Positions 1 through 4,847 of a stretch of DNA of 6,251 nt are shown here, in pieces (position 1 is the first letter of the stretch; each line of letters starts with the position of its first letter). The stretch comes from Bacillota bacterium (lineage in GTDB: Bacteria; Bacillota; Clostridia; Oscillospirales; Ruminococcaceae). Made by a program: the position numbers and the translations under genes. Where the stretch lies: assembly GCA_023396215.1 (NCBI GenBank), contig JAEWWW010000011.1, positions 1 through 6,251 on the forward strand. Direction: 5' to 3'. The notes below the pieces were generated by a model that did not search any database, was not told where the DNA came from, and worked only from the letters and a program-made list of their open reading frames with translations.

Positions 1-2
1 GG

Positions 3-71
3 GGCAACAAGAAGTATATGAACATGAAGCACTTGGAGGCCGCTACTGACGATGCCTCTTTAGCTGGGTGA
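3..71 (+). CDS. 3' end of an unidentified reading frame, cut by the window edge
   Basis: A frame open from the left edge encodes 22 residues and ends at a TGA at 69-71. It contains KKYMNMKHLEAATDDA, which reads like plausible protein rather than random sequence, but I do not recognise the family. It is not in the fdrA frame and does not resemble FdrA. Followed by about 55-75 non-coding bases and then FdrA sequence, it could be the tail of a transposase whose element interrupts fdrA, or of an unrelated gene joined by rearrangement or misassembly. A chance open frame of this length is also quite possible, so confidence is low. Confidence 0.2.
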   Translation, partial: GNKKYMNMKHLEAATDDASLAG

Positions 72-145
72 CTTCATTCAAAGCAGGACTGCAAACCAAT
101 TTGCGCATAACTCTTGACACTACCTAATGCTTCACAGATCTTTAA

Positions 146-427
146 AAGAACGTCCGTACTGCGGTGCTGCTGCTGGATTGTGTGGGCGGCTACGGCAGCC
201 ACGAAAATCCGGCGGGCGCAATGGCTCCGGCTATCCGGGATGCGATTGCCCACGCCAGCGGGCAGGGGCGGCACCTGTCGGTGGTGGCCTCGGTTTGCGG
301 TACGGAGGGAGACCCCCAAAAGCGCAGCCAGCAGGAGGATATCCTGCGTGAAGCCGGAGCCATCGTTCTGCCCTGCAACGCTCAGGCGGTGCGGCTGGCG
401 GTGGCAATCATGAAGCAGATAGGCTAA
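146..427 (+). pseudogene. fdrA: FdrA (AllF-like) C-terminal remnant, 5' part missing
   Basis: FdrA is a CoA-ligase-like protein related to the succinyl-CoA synthetase alpha/beta fold. With YlbE and YlbF it forms the E. coli oxamate transcarbamoylase. Only about the last 90 residues remain, against a family length of roughly 500-555. From about 155 the frame reads TAVLLLDCVGGYGSHENPAG, then VVASVCGTEGDPQ and LPCNAQAVRLA, all typical of the FdrA C-terminus, and it stops at 425-427. Upstream in this frame there are stops at 143-145, 125-127 and 47-49, so the rest of the protein is not present in phase. The only internal start is a GTG at 164 inside the conserved core, with no credible ribosome site, so I do not think this is a functional shortened gene. 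A SD-preceded small gene follows 34 bases downstream, as in intact fdrA operons. Family assignment is strong; whether it is a true pseudogene or an assembly edge cannot be told here. Confidence 0.8.
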
Positions 428-442
428 TCTGCCGCTGAAGAT

Positions 443-454
443 AAGGAAGGAGAG
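443..454 (+). promoter_or_regulatory. Ribosome binding site of the 59-aa gene
   Basis: The purine run AAGGAAGGAGAG lies 7 bases before the GTG at 462, with its GGAG core 9 bases away. It decides the start of the small gene, which has no ATG near its N-terminus. Confidence 0.8.
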
Positions 455-461
455 AGCCAAC

Positions 462-641
462 GTGGCAAATAAGGTAAACCAACTGTTTTCTTCCCCGCTG
501 GCAGTGGCCAATTTGGGCCTTGAGTTTTTTGCCGACGCCTGCATGGATCAGGAAACTACCTGTGTCCATGTGGAATGGAAGCCTGCGGCCGGCGGCAACC
601 AGCAAATGATGGATTTGCTGGCAAAGCTGAAGAAAAAATAG
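462..641 (+). CDS. Small FdrA-associated protein (59 aa), equivalent to the N-terminal segment of DUF1116 proteins
   Basis: A 59-residue protein starting at GTG 462 and ending at TAG 639-641. Its sequence contains LFSSPLAVANLGLEFFADA (residues 8-26) and VHVEWKPAAGGN (35-46), then a short helix and a lysine tail. The pattern LF-x-x-PL-x-V-x-N-x-G-L-E-x-F followed by V-x-W-x-P-x-A-G-G-N is, from memory, the extreme N-terminus of YlbE/YahG-type DUF1116 proteins. The same segment occurs as a free-standing ORF, often labelled 'FdrA domain protein', between fdrA and the DUF1116 gene in Firmicutes. Here it sits exactly there, 34 bases after fdrA and 38 before the next start, and in a different frame from the next gene. 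It is probably a separate subunit piece of the transcarbamoylase complex. Its biochemical role is unknown to me. Confidence 0.88.
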   Translation: MANKVNQLFSSPLAVANLGLEFFADACMDQETTCVHVEWKPAAGGNQQMMDLLAKLKKK

Positions 642-663
642 AGAACCGATCGATTTAAAGTAT

Positions 664-671
664 GAAGGGAG
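664..671 (+). promoter_or_regulatory. Ribosome binding site fixing the DUF1116 start at 680
   Basis: GAAGGGAG ends 8 bases before the ATG at 680. The in-frame ATG at 662 overlaps this site and has only an AT-rich, SD-less sequence before it, so 680 is the better start. Confidence 0.75.
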
Positions 672-679
672 TAACCGAG

Positions 680-1927
680 ATGGGGGCAATTGATACCGCC
701 AACCGGGAAGCATTTGAAAGAATGGATAAAGGCAACCCCGAATTAACCGATATTGTCTTTGCAAAGGACGTATTGCCTGATATAGACAAATATACCATCG
801 GCCATGCCGGCCCCCCCATTGCATGGGAGGATATGTGCAACCCGTTGAGAGGGGCTATTCTCTGCGCCATCCGCTACGAGGGCCTCTGTGATACCGACGA
901 GCAAGCAGCCCAACTGGTGGAAAGCGGGAAGATTAAGCTTCGCTCCAACCACAGCGTCGACTGCGTCGGCCCGATGACCGGCATGATTACATACTCGATG
1001 CCTCTGTTTGAGGTAACCAACCTGGCCTTTGGCAACAAGGCTTACTGCACCCTGAACGAGGGCTTGGGCAAGGTGCTGCGGTTTGGCGCCACCGGCCCCG
1101 AGGTGGTAGAGCGGCTGAAATGGCTGGAGGTATCTCTGGGTCCTGCCATCAAAAAGGCGTTGGCCCACCGCGGCCCTATCAACCTCAAGGTGCTGATGAC
1201 CAAGGCGCTGGCCATGGGCGACGAGATGCACCAGCGCAACACCGCCGCGTCCTCCATTTTTGTGCGGGAGATTGCCCCCGCCCTGACAGCGGTGGTAGAG
1301 GACCAGCAGGAGCTGGTGAAAATGATAACCTTTATCACCGGTAACGACCAGTTCTTCCTCAATCTGGCTATGGCCGCCTGCAAATCGGTGGCCGATACCA
1401 TTAAGGACATCCCCAACTGCTCGCTGGTTTCGGCCATGAGCCGCAACGGCACCAAGTTTGGCATTAAGGTCAGCGCCTTGGGCGACCGCTGGTTTGAGGC
1501 CGACTGCCTCATGCCCAAGGGCCTTTACTTCCCCGGCTTTACCGCGGAGGACGGCAACCCGGATATCGGCGACAGCGCCATTTGTGAAACCTATGGCATC
1601 GGCGGCTTTGCCATGGGCGGCGCCCCTGCGGTGGTTCGCTTTGTAGGCGCCGAATCGGTGGCCGAGGCCATTGAGTTTACCAACGACATGCTGGAAATCT
1701 GCGAGGGCGCCAGCAGCCAGCTGGTGATGCCCCCCATGAACTTTCAGGGCATACCCATGGGCATTGATATCCGCAAGGTGGTGGAAACCGGCCTGCTGCC
1801 TGTTATCAACACCGGCGTAGCCCACAAAGAAGCGGGCGTCGGGCAGGTAGGCGCGGGTATCGTGCGCGCCCCCATGGACTGCTTTGTGCAGGCGCTGATG
1901 TCCTTTGCCGAAGAGGTCGGCATGTAA
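680..1927 (+). CDS. DUF1116 protein, YlbE/YahG (AllG-like) transcarbamoylase component
   Basis: A 415-residue soluble protein of the DUF1116 family. In E. coli the YlbE member is one of three proteins (FdrA, YlbE, YlbF; also AllF, AllG, AllH) that make up oxamate transcarbamoylase, which phosphorolyses oxalurate to oxamate and carbamoyl phosphate. Conserved blocks are HAGPPIAWEDMC from residue 42, HSVDCVGPMTG from 91, GDEMHQRN at 180-187, MSRNGTKFG near 253, DIGDSAICETYGIGGFAM from 295 and PVINTGVAHKEAGVG from 374. The many conserved His, Asp and Gly residues suggest a ligand pocket. The start at 680 is chosen for its SD; 662 would add six residues. Full-length relatives carry about 60 more N-terminal residues, which are supplied here by the separate gene at 462-641. 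The next gene is 76 bases downstream in the same operon. Family confidence is high; the exact substrate is inference, since paralogues such as YahG have no settled role. Confidence 0.92.
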   Translation: MGAIDTANREAFERMDKGNPELTDIVFAKDVLPDIDKYTIGHAGPPIAWEDMCNPLRGAILCAIRYEGLCDTDEQAAQLVESGKIKLRSNHSVDCVGPMTGMITYSMPLFEVTNLAFGNKAYCTLNEGLGKVLRFGATGPEVVERLKWLEVSLGPAIKKALAHRGPINLKVLMTKALAMGDEMHQRNTAASSIFVREIAPALTAVVEDQQELVKMITFITGNDQFFLNLAMAACKSVADTIKDIPNCSLVSAMSRNGTKFGIKVSALGDRWFEADCLMPKGLYFPGFTAEDGNPDIGDSAICETYGIGGFAMGGAPAVVRFVGAESVAEAIEFTNDMLEICEGASSQLVMPPMNFQGIPMGIDIRKVVETGLLPVINTGVAHKEAGVGQVGAGIVRAPMDCFVQALMSFAEEVGM

Positions 1928-1953
1928 GCTTCGCATCAAAAGGCAACCGCGTA

Positions 1954-1982
1954 CGGCCCATACCCGTCAGAGGCATGGGCCG
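1954..1982 (+). other. Intercistronic hairpin between the DUF1116 and symporter genes
   Basis: A perfect 8-bp inverted repeat, CGGCCCAT (1954-1961) against ATGGGCCG (1975-1982), with a 13-base loop. No T-run follows, and the symporter SD begins about 9 bases later, so this is not a terminator. It could protect the upstream mRNA 3' end or tune translation of the symporter. The stem is visible; a function is inference. Confidence 0.45.
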
Positions 1983-2003
1983 GGAGAAGAGGGGAGTTTG
2001 AAT

Positions 2004-3245
2004 GTGAAAAAGCTAAACCTGACCGGCAAAATCCTGATTGCCACAGCATTGGGCATCGTCGCCGGGGCACTCTTCGGTCGCCAGCTTCAACCGTTACAGC
2101 TGGTTGGGGATATCTTTCTGCGTTTGGTGCAGATGAATATTGTGCTGCTGGTGCTGGGGCATATTGTCGAGGCGGTAGGCAACACAAACCCCAAAGAGCT
2201 GGGCAAAATCGGCGCCAAAACCTTTGTGATTTTCATCGGGTCCTCACTGTTTGCTGCCATCTGGGGCATTGCATGGGGCGTGTTTTTTCAGCCCGGCAGA
2301 GGGGTGGATACCTCGATGCTATCGGGCACCGGCGACCTGAAGGCGGGCACCATGTCCTTTGGAGAAACCCTTCTCAGCTTCATTCCCCAAAACATTATAC
2401 AGTCGATGGCCAACGGTACGGTGGTGCATGTCATCGTCTTCGGCATCCTGTTTGGCATCGCGCTGGGATATGTTTCCCATCAGGAGAGTGACCGGCGCTT
2501 TTTGGATCTGATTACCGTCTTTAACAAGACCATTATCCGCGTACTGTTTATTATTATGAAGATTGCGCCAATATCAATCTTCGCCATCATTACCACCACC
2601 GTGGGCCGGCTGGGTATCCAGATTATCATCCCCCTGGCCAAGTATCTGGGCATTTACGGTCTGGCCACTCTGGTGTTCTGGATTTTATGGCAGCTATGGG
2701 TCTGTGCCGCCTGTAAGGTGAGCTTTATGCGGCTGATGAAAAATACAGCCAATATCTCGCTGATGGCTATCACCACCGTTTCGTCGGCGGTCACCCTGCC
2801 CACCTGCATCAAGGATTCTCAGGAAAAATGCGGCATCGGTTCCCGGACAGCCAATCTGGTGCTGTCTTTGGGCATGACCCTCAACAGCAACGGCGCCGCC
2901 ATGCATATGGCCATTACCATTATCACCATCTCCCAGATATACGGCGTACAGTATCATCTAAACCAACTGCTCTATATCGCCGTGCTGGCTACTCTGGCGT
3001 CTATGGCCAATGCCGTAGCCCCCGGCGCCAGCGTGGTTTCTCTGGCAATTGTGGTGCCCGCCATGGGGCTGCCGCTCGAGAGCATCGTGCTCTTTGCCGG
3101 CATCGATTACTTTGTGGGTATGCTGCGCACCATCCTGAATGTGGATACCGATGTGTACACCGCCCTGCTTGTCGCCAAATCGGAGGGAGATTTGGATTAC
3201 GGGATTTTTAACGGTACCAGACAGAATAACGCCATCGCCTCTTAA
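2004..3245 (+). CDS. Dicarboxylate/amino acid:cation symporter (SLC1 / DAACS family)
   Basis: An inner-membrane secondary transporter of the glutamate/dicarboxylate:Na+ or H+ symporter fold, 413 residues, the usual family length. The start is GTG 2004, 7 bases after the SD GAGGGGAG (1989-1996). An overlapping ATG at 2002 runs straight into TGA and cannot be used, and the longer in-frame ATG at 1905 lies inside the previous gene. Visible marks are hydrophobic helices throughout, a serine-rich re-entrant loop TTVSSAVTLPTCIKD near residues 257-271, a TM7 motif LNSNGAAM (N294-M300) and a TM8 motif GIDYFVGMLRTILNVDTD. Against archaeal GltPh, TM8 keeps the equivalents of D390 (D368), R397 (R375), N401 (N379) and D405 (D383), but the amino-group ligand D394 is glycine (G372). 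TM7 has NSNGA in place of NMDGT. E. coli DctA also lacks that aspartate, so a carboxylate without an alpha-amino group is the likelier cargo. The position between DUF1116 and carbamate kinase suggests uptake or exchange of the pathway's substrate or product, such as oxalurate or oxamate; that is inference. Confidence 0.93.
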   Translation: MKKLNLTGKILIATALGIVAGALFGRQLQPLQLVGDIFLRLVQMNIVLLVLGHIVEAVGNTNPKELGKIGAKTFVIFIGSSLFAAIWGIAWGVFFQPGRGVDTSMLSGTGDLKAGTMSFGETLLSFIPQNIIQSMANGTVVHVIVFGILFGIALGYVSHQESDRRFLDLITVFNKTIIRVLFIIMKIAPISIFAIITTTVGRLGIQIIIPLAKYLGIYGLATLVFWILWQLWVCAACKVSFMRLMKNTANISLMAITTVSSAVTLPTCIKDSQEKCGIGSRTANLVLSLGMTLNSNGAAMHMAITIITISQIYGVQYHLNQLLYIAVLATLASMANAVAPGASVVSLAIVVPAMGLPLESIVLFAGIDYFVGMLRTILNVDTDVYTALLVAKSEGDLDYGIFNGTRQNNAIAS

Positions 3246-3260
3246 ACGGCAGAGCGAGCC

Positions 3261-3296
3261 GCCTTGCAGGCTTCTAATCTTTTCTCCTGCAAAGGC
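3261..3296 (+). other. Intercistronic hairpin before carbamate kinase
   Basis: GCCTTGCAGG (3261-3270) pairs with CCTGCAAAGGC (3286-3296), a 10-bp stem with one bulged A and a 15-base pyrimidine-rich loop. It lies 15 bases after the symporter stop and is not followed by a T-run, so it looks like an mRNA-stability or processing element rather than a terminator. Function is inferred only. Confidence 0.4.
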
Positions 3297-3330
3297 GCCG
3301 ACAGCTAACATCAGAAAGGAATTATTACCC

Positions 3331-4257
3331 ATGTCTAAAATTGTTATTGCCTTGGGGGGCAACGCGCTGGGCAACACGCCCCAAGAGCAGTTGGAGCTGA
3401 TTACCCACACCGCCAAATCGATTGTGGATTTGGTGGAGCAGGGGCATCAGGTAGTGGTTGCTCACGGCAACGGCCCTCAGGTGGGCATGATTAATCGGGG
3501 CCTTTCTGCCGCGGCCGAACAAGGCGCTATTGCGGCGGCCATGCCCTTTCCCGAATGCGGCGCCATGAGCCAGGGTTATATTGGGTACCATCTTCAAAAC
3601 GGCATTCAGAACGAGCTGTCTGCCCGAGGCATCGATAAGATAGCGGTCACTGTAGTCACTCAGGTACTGGTGGATGAAAACGACCCCGCCTTTTCCACCC
3701 CTTCTAAACCCATCGGGGCCTTTTACACCAGGGAGCAGGCAGAGGCTATCTCCAGAGAAAAGGGGTATACAATGGTCGAAGACGCCGGCCGCGGATACCG
3801 TCAGGCAGTGCCCTCGCCCAAGCCGGCCGACGTCGTCGAAAAAGCGGCGGTCAGTGCGCTGATGGATGCGAGCCAGATTGTCATCACAGTGGGCGGCGGG
3901 GGCATCCCCGTTGTTCGCAGCGGCGGCAGACTGGTAGGGATTGCCGCGGTCATTGACAAGGACTTTGCCTCCGCCAAACTGGCGGGTCTGGTCGGGGCGG
4001 ATATGCTGGTGATTCTAACGGCGGTGGAGCGGGTGGCAATCAACTTTGGCAAGCCCAACCAGCAGGCGCTGGAGCGCTTAACCATCGCCCAAGCCGAGCA
4101 ATACTGCAAAGAGGGCCAGTTTGCGCCCGGCAGCATGCTGCCCAAAATTCAGGCGGCAATCTCCTTTGCAGCCAGCGGCGGAAAGGCCGTAATTGCCTCC
4201 CTTGAAAATGCCGCCAAGGCCCTTGCGGGCGAGAGCGGAACCATTATCGAGGGTTAA
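3331..4257 (+). CDS. arcC: Carbamate kinase
   Basis: Cytoplasmic kinase that transfers phosphate from carbamoyl phosphate to ADP, giving ATP, ammonia and CO2: the energy-yielding last step of arginine deiminase, allantoin/oxamate and related pathways. The product has 308 residues, the normal length, starting at ATG 3331 after AAGGA at 3316-3320 (10-base spacing). The amino acid kinase fold is clear: VIALGGNAL (5-13), AHGNGPQVG (44-52), KPIGAFY with K126, YRQAVPSPKP (156-165), VGGGGIPV (187-194), IDKDFASAKLA (208-218, catalytic-type K210) and GSMLPKI (267-273, K272). All expected active-site lysines are present. The usual WRR-type start of the PSPKP block is GYRQ here. It follows the symporter by 85 bases and is the last gene before an intrinsic terminator. 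With no ornithine carbamoyltransferase or arginine deiminase gene in view, its carbamoyl phosphate most likely comes from the FdrA/DUF1116 enzyme upstream. Confidence 0.96.
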   Translation: MSKIVIALGGNALGNTPQEQLELITHTAKSIVDLVEQGHQVVVAHGNGPQVGMINRGLSAAAEQGAIAAAMPFPECGAMSQGYIGYHLQNGIQNELSARGIDKIAVTVVTQVLVDENDPAFSTPSKPIGAFYTREQAEAISREKGYTMVEDAGRGYRQAVPSPKPADVVEKAAVSALMDASQIVITVGGGGIPVVRSGGRLVGIAAVIDKDFASAKLAGLVGADMLVILTAVERVAINFGKPNQQALERLTIAQAEQYCKEGQFAPGSMLPKIQAAISFAASGGKAVIASLENAAKALAGESGTIIEG

Positions 4258-4281
4258 ATAACAAGCATGCCTCCATAGCAC

Positions 4282-4331
4282 TGCCGGTGTTCCCGCCAAG
4301 GTAAGCCTGAGGGAATACCGGTATCTTTTTT
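4282..4331 (+). terminator. Intrinsic terminator after carbamate kinase
   Basis: TGCCGGTGTTCCC (4282-4294) pairs with GGGAATACCGGTA (4311-4323) over 13 positions including two G-U pairs, with a 16-base loop, followed closely by six T (4326-4331). It starts 24 bases after the carbamate kinase stop, so it closes the left operon and isolates the antiporter gene. Confidence 0.88.
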
Positions 4332-4439
4332 GGGGAAGGGTTGCGGCGCCTGCTCAGATTGACCGGGAATAATATCACGCTGCCTTGCAGACAGGGTATC
4401 CTGTGGATATCAATATCGGAAGTAGGAGCATCAGTGGTT

Positions 4440-4474
4440 GGAAGCCTGAAGCCTGCGGCTTACCCCTGGCTTCC
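4440..4474. repeat. Nested inverted repeat
   Basis: GGAAGCC (4440-4446) pairs with GGCTTCC (4468-4474), enclosing a second stem AAGCC (4449-4453) with GGCTT (4457-4461) over a TGC loop. The repeated core AAGCC/GGCTT gives four related arms in 35 bases. It is not followed by a good T-run on the + strand (TTCTCG). Role unknown. Confidence 0.45.
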
Positions 4475-4573
4475 TTCTCGCATTTGAATGCTGTGCAAAA
4501 TGAATAGTCCCCCGAATTCCCGAGTTGCTTTACCCAGCCGGCGGCCTGTGAGATGGATAGCGGCGGGCAGGGG

Positions 4574-4594
4574 GCGGGGGCCTGCGGCCCCCGC
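4574..4594. repeat. Very GC-rich hairpin
   Basis: GCGGGGGCC (4574-4582) pairs perfectly with GGCCCCCGC (4586-4594) over a 3-base TGC loop. The downstream sequence TTCATGCATTAATAATCTT is AT-rich but has no clean T-run, and the other strand has no T-run either. It may be a weak terminator or a barrier just ahead of the antiporter promoter. Confidence 0.45.
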
Positions 4595-4636
4595 TTCATG
4601 CATTAATAATCTTAAAGGAGCGGCTACTGCTGCCCC

Positions 4637-4665
4637 TTGACTTTTTAGCCCCAAAGGCCTATAGT
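4637..4665 (+). promoter_or_regulatory. Sigma-A promoter for the riboswitch-antiporter unit
   Basis: TTGACT (-35, 4637-4642) and TATAGT (-10, 4660-4665) are separated by exactly 17 bases. Each hexamer matches the vegetative consensus at five of six positions. Transcription should start near 4671-4673, right where the riboswitch aptamer begins. Placement between the operon terminator and the aptamer strongly supports use. Confidence 0.88.
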
Positions 4666-4672
4666 ATTGTTC

Positions 4673-4732
4673 GGGGAATGAAGTGCTCCCTTGGTGAAAA
4701 CCTAAACCGCCAATCAGGCTAATGACTTCTGC
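4673..4732 (+). ncRNA. Fluoride riboswitch (crcB motif) aptamer
   Basis: The 5' segment GGGGAATGAAGTGCTCCC (4673-4690) has the same length and layout as the Thermotoga fluoride aptamer 5' hairpin: GGGA pairs with TCCC and the loop carries AUG. An optional hairpin GGT-GAAA-ACC (4693-4702) follows, then AAACCGCC with stem GCC/GGC (4709-4711 / 4717-4719), and then the hallmark GGCTAATGACTTCTGC (4717-4732), matching the family's conserved GCUGAUGAC-like strand. Loop bases GAAGT (4680-4684) are complementary to ACTTC (4725-4729), giving the required pseudoknot. Fluoride binding should stabilise this fold and keep the downstream terminator from forming. Cation:proton antiporter genes are a known class of fluoride-riboswitch targets. 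Recognition is from remembered consensus, not a covariance-model search. Confidence 0.92.
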
Positions 4733-4765
4733 ATCTTTGCAGGGGGCATTGGCTTTTTTATTTTT
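4718..4765 (+). terminator. Riboswitch expression platform: conditional intrinsic terminator
   Basis: GCTAATGACTTCTGCA (4718-4733) folds on TGCAGGGGGCATTGGC (4738-4753) over a UCUU loop. Fifteen of 16 positions pair (including three G-U pairs), with a single A-G mismatch, and TTTTTTATTTTT follows at once. The left arm is the aptamer's conserved 3' strand, including the pseudoknot bases and part of the GCC/GGC stem, so aptamer and terminator cannot coexist. This predicts termination without fluoride and read-through with it. Confidence 0.9.
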
Positions 4766-4831
4766 GTGCCGGAAACAACCTCTGCGTCGCTGCAAAAATA
4801 TTGGTGTTTTATTCTGCACAAAATACGAAAC

Positions 4832-4839
4832 AAGGAGGA
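4832..4839 (+). promoter_or_regulatory. Ribosome binding site fixing the TTG start at 4848
   Basis: AAGGAGGA is a near-perfect Shine-Dalgarno sequence. Its GGAGG core ends 9 bases before TTG 4848, whereas the first in-frame ATG (4869) is 30 bases away, too far to use this site. Confidence 0.85.
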
Positions 4840-4847
4840 TATTTCAT

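Larger units (their letters stand above)
4332..4636. other. About 305-bp gene-free stretch with two hairpins
   Basis: Between the operon terminator and the antiporter promoter I see no frame with a credible start site, ribosome binding site or recognisable protein on either strand. What can be seen are two GC-rich hairpins, annotated separately. The stretch could be a decayed gene, an intergenic repeat or an unrecognised small RNA; nothing in it lets me choose. Confidence 0.5.

Noticed and set aside
114..146. Possible promoter with TTGACA at 114-119
   Set aside because: The -35 is perfect, but no acceptable -10 lies at 16-18 bases; the best candidates match only about three positions. Not called.
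74..544. Minus-strand 156-aa open frame across the FdrA remnant
   Set aside because: It runs antisense to FdrA-matching sequence and the start of the 59-aa gene, and its product resembles no protein I know. It is a GC-driven shadow.
743..1939. Minus-strand 398-aa open frame opposite the DUF1116 gene
   Set aside because: His/Gly/Ala-rich translation typical of an antisense shadow. The + strand carries a clear conserved protein with a ribosome site.
1905..2003. Longer N-terminus for the symporter from ATG 1905
   Set aside because: It lies inside the DUF1116 gene, has no ribosome site, and adds a charged segment not seen in the family.
3139..3330. Longer N-terminus for carbamate kinase from ATG 3139
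   Set aside because: It overlaps the symporter gene in another frame. The family start MSKIVIALGGNAL with its SD is at 3331.
4460..4819. Minus-strand 119-aa frame in the intergenic region
   Set aside because: It covers the complement of the promoter and riboswitch, which explain the sequence better, and has no recognisable domain.
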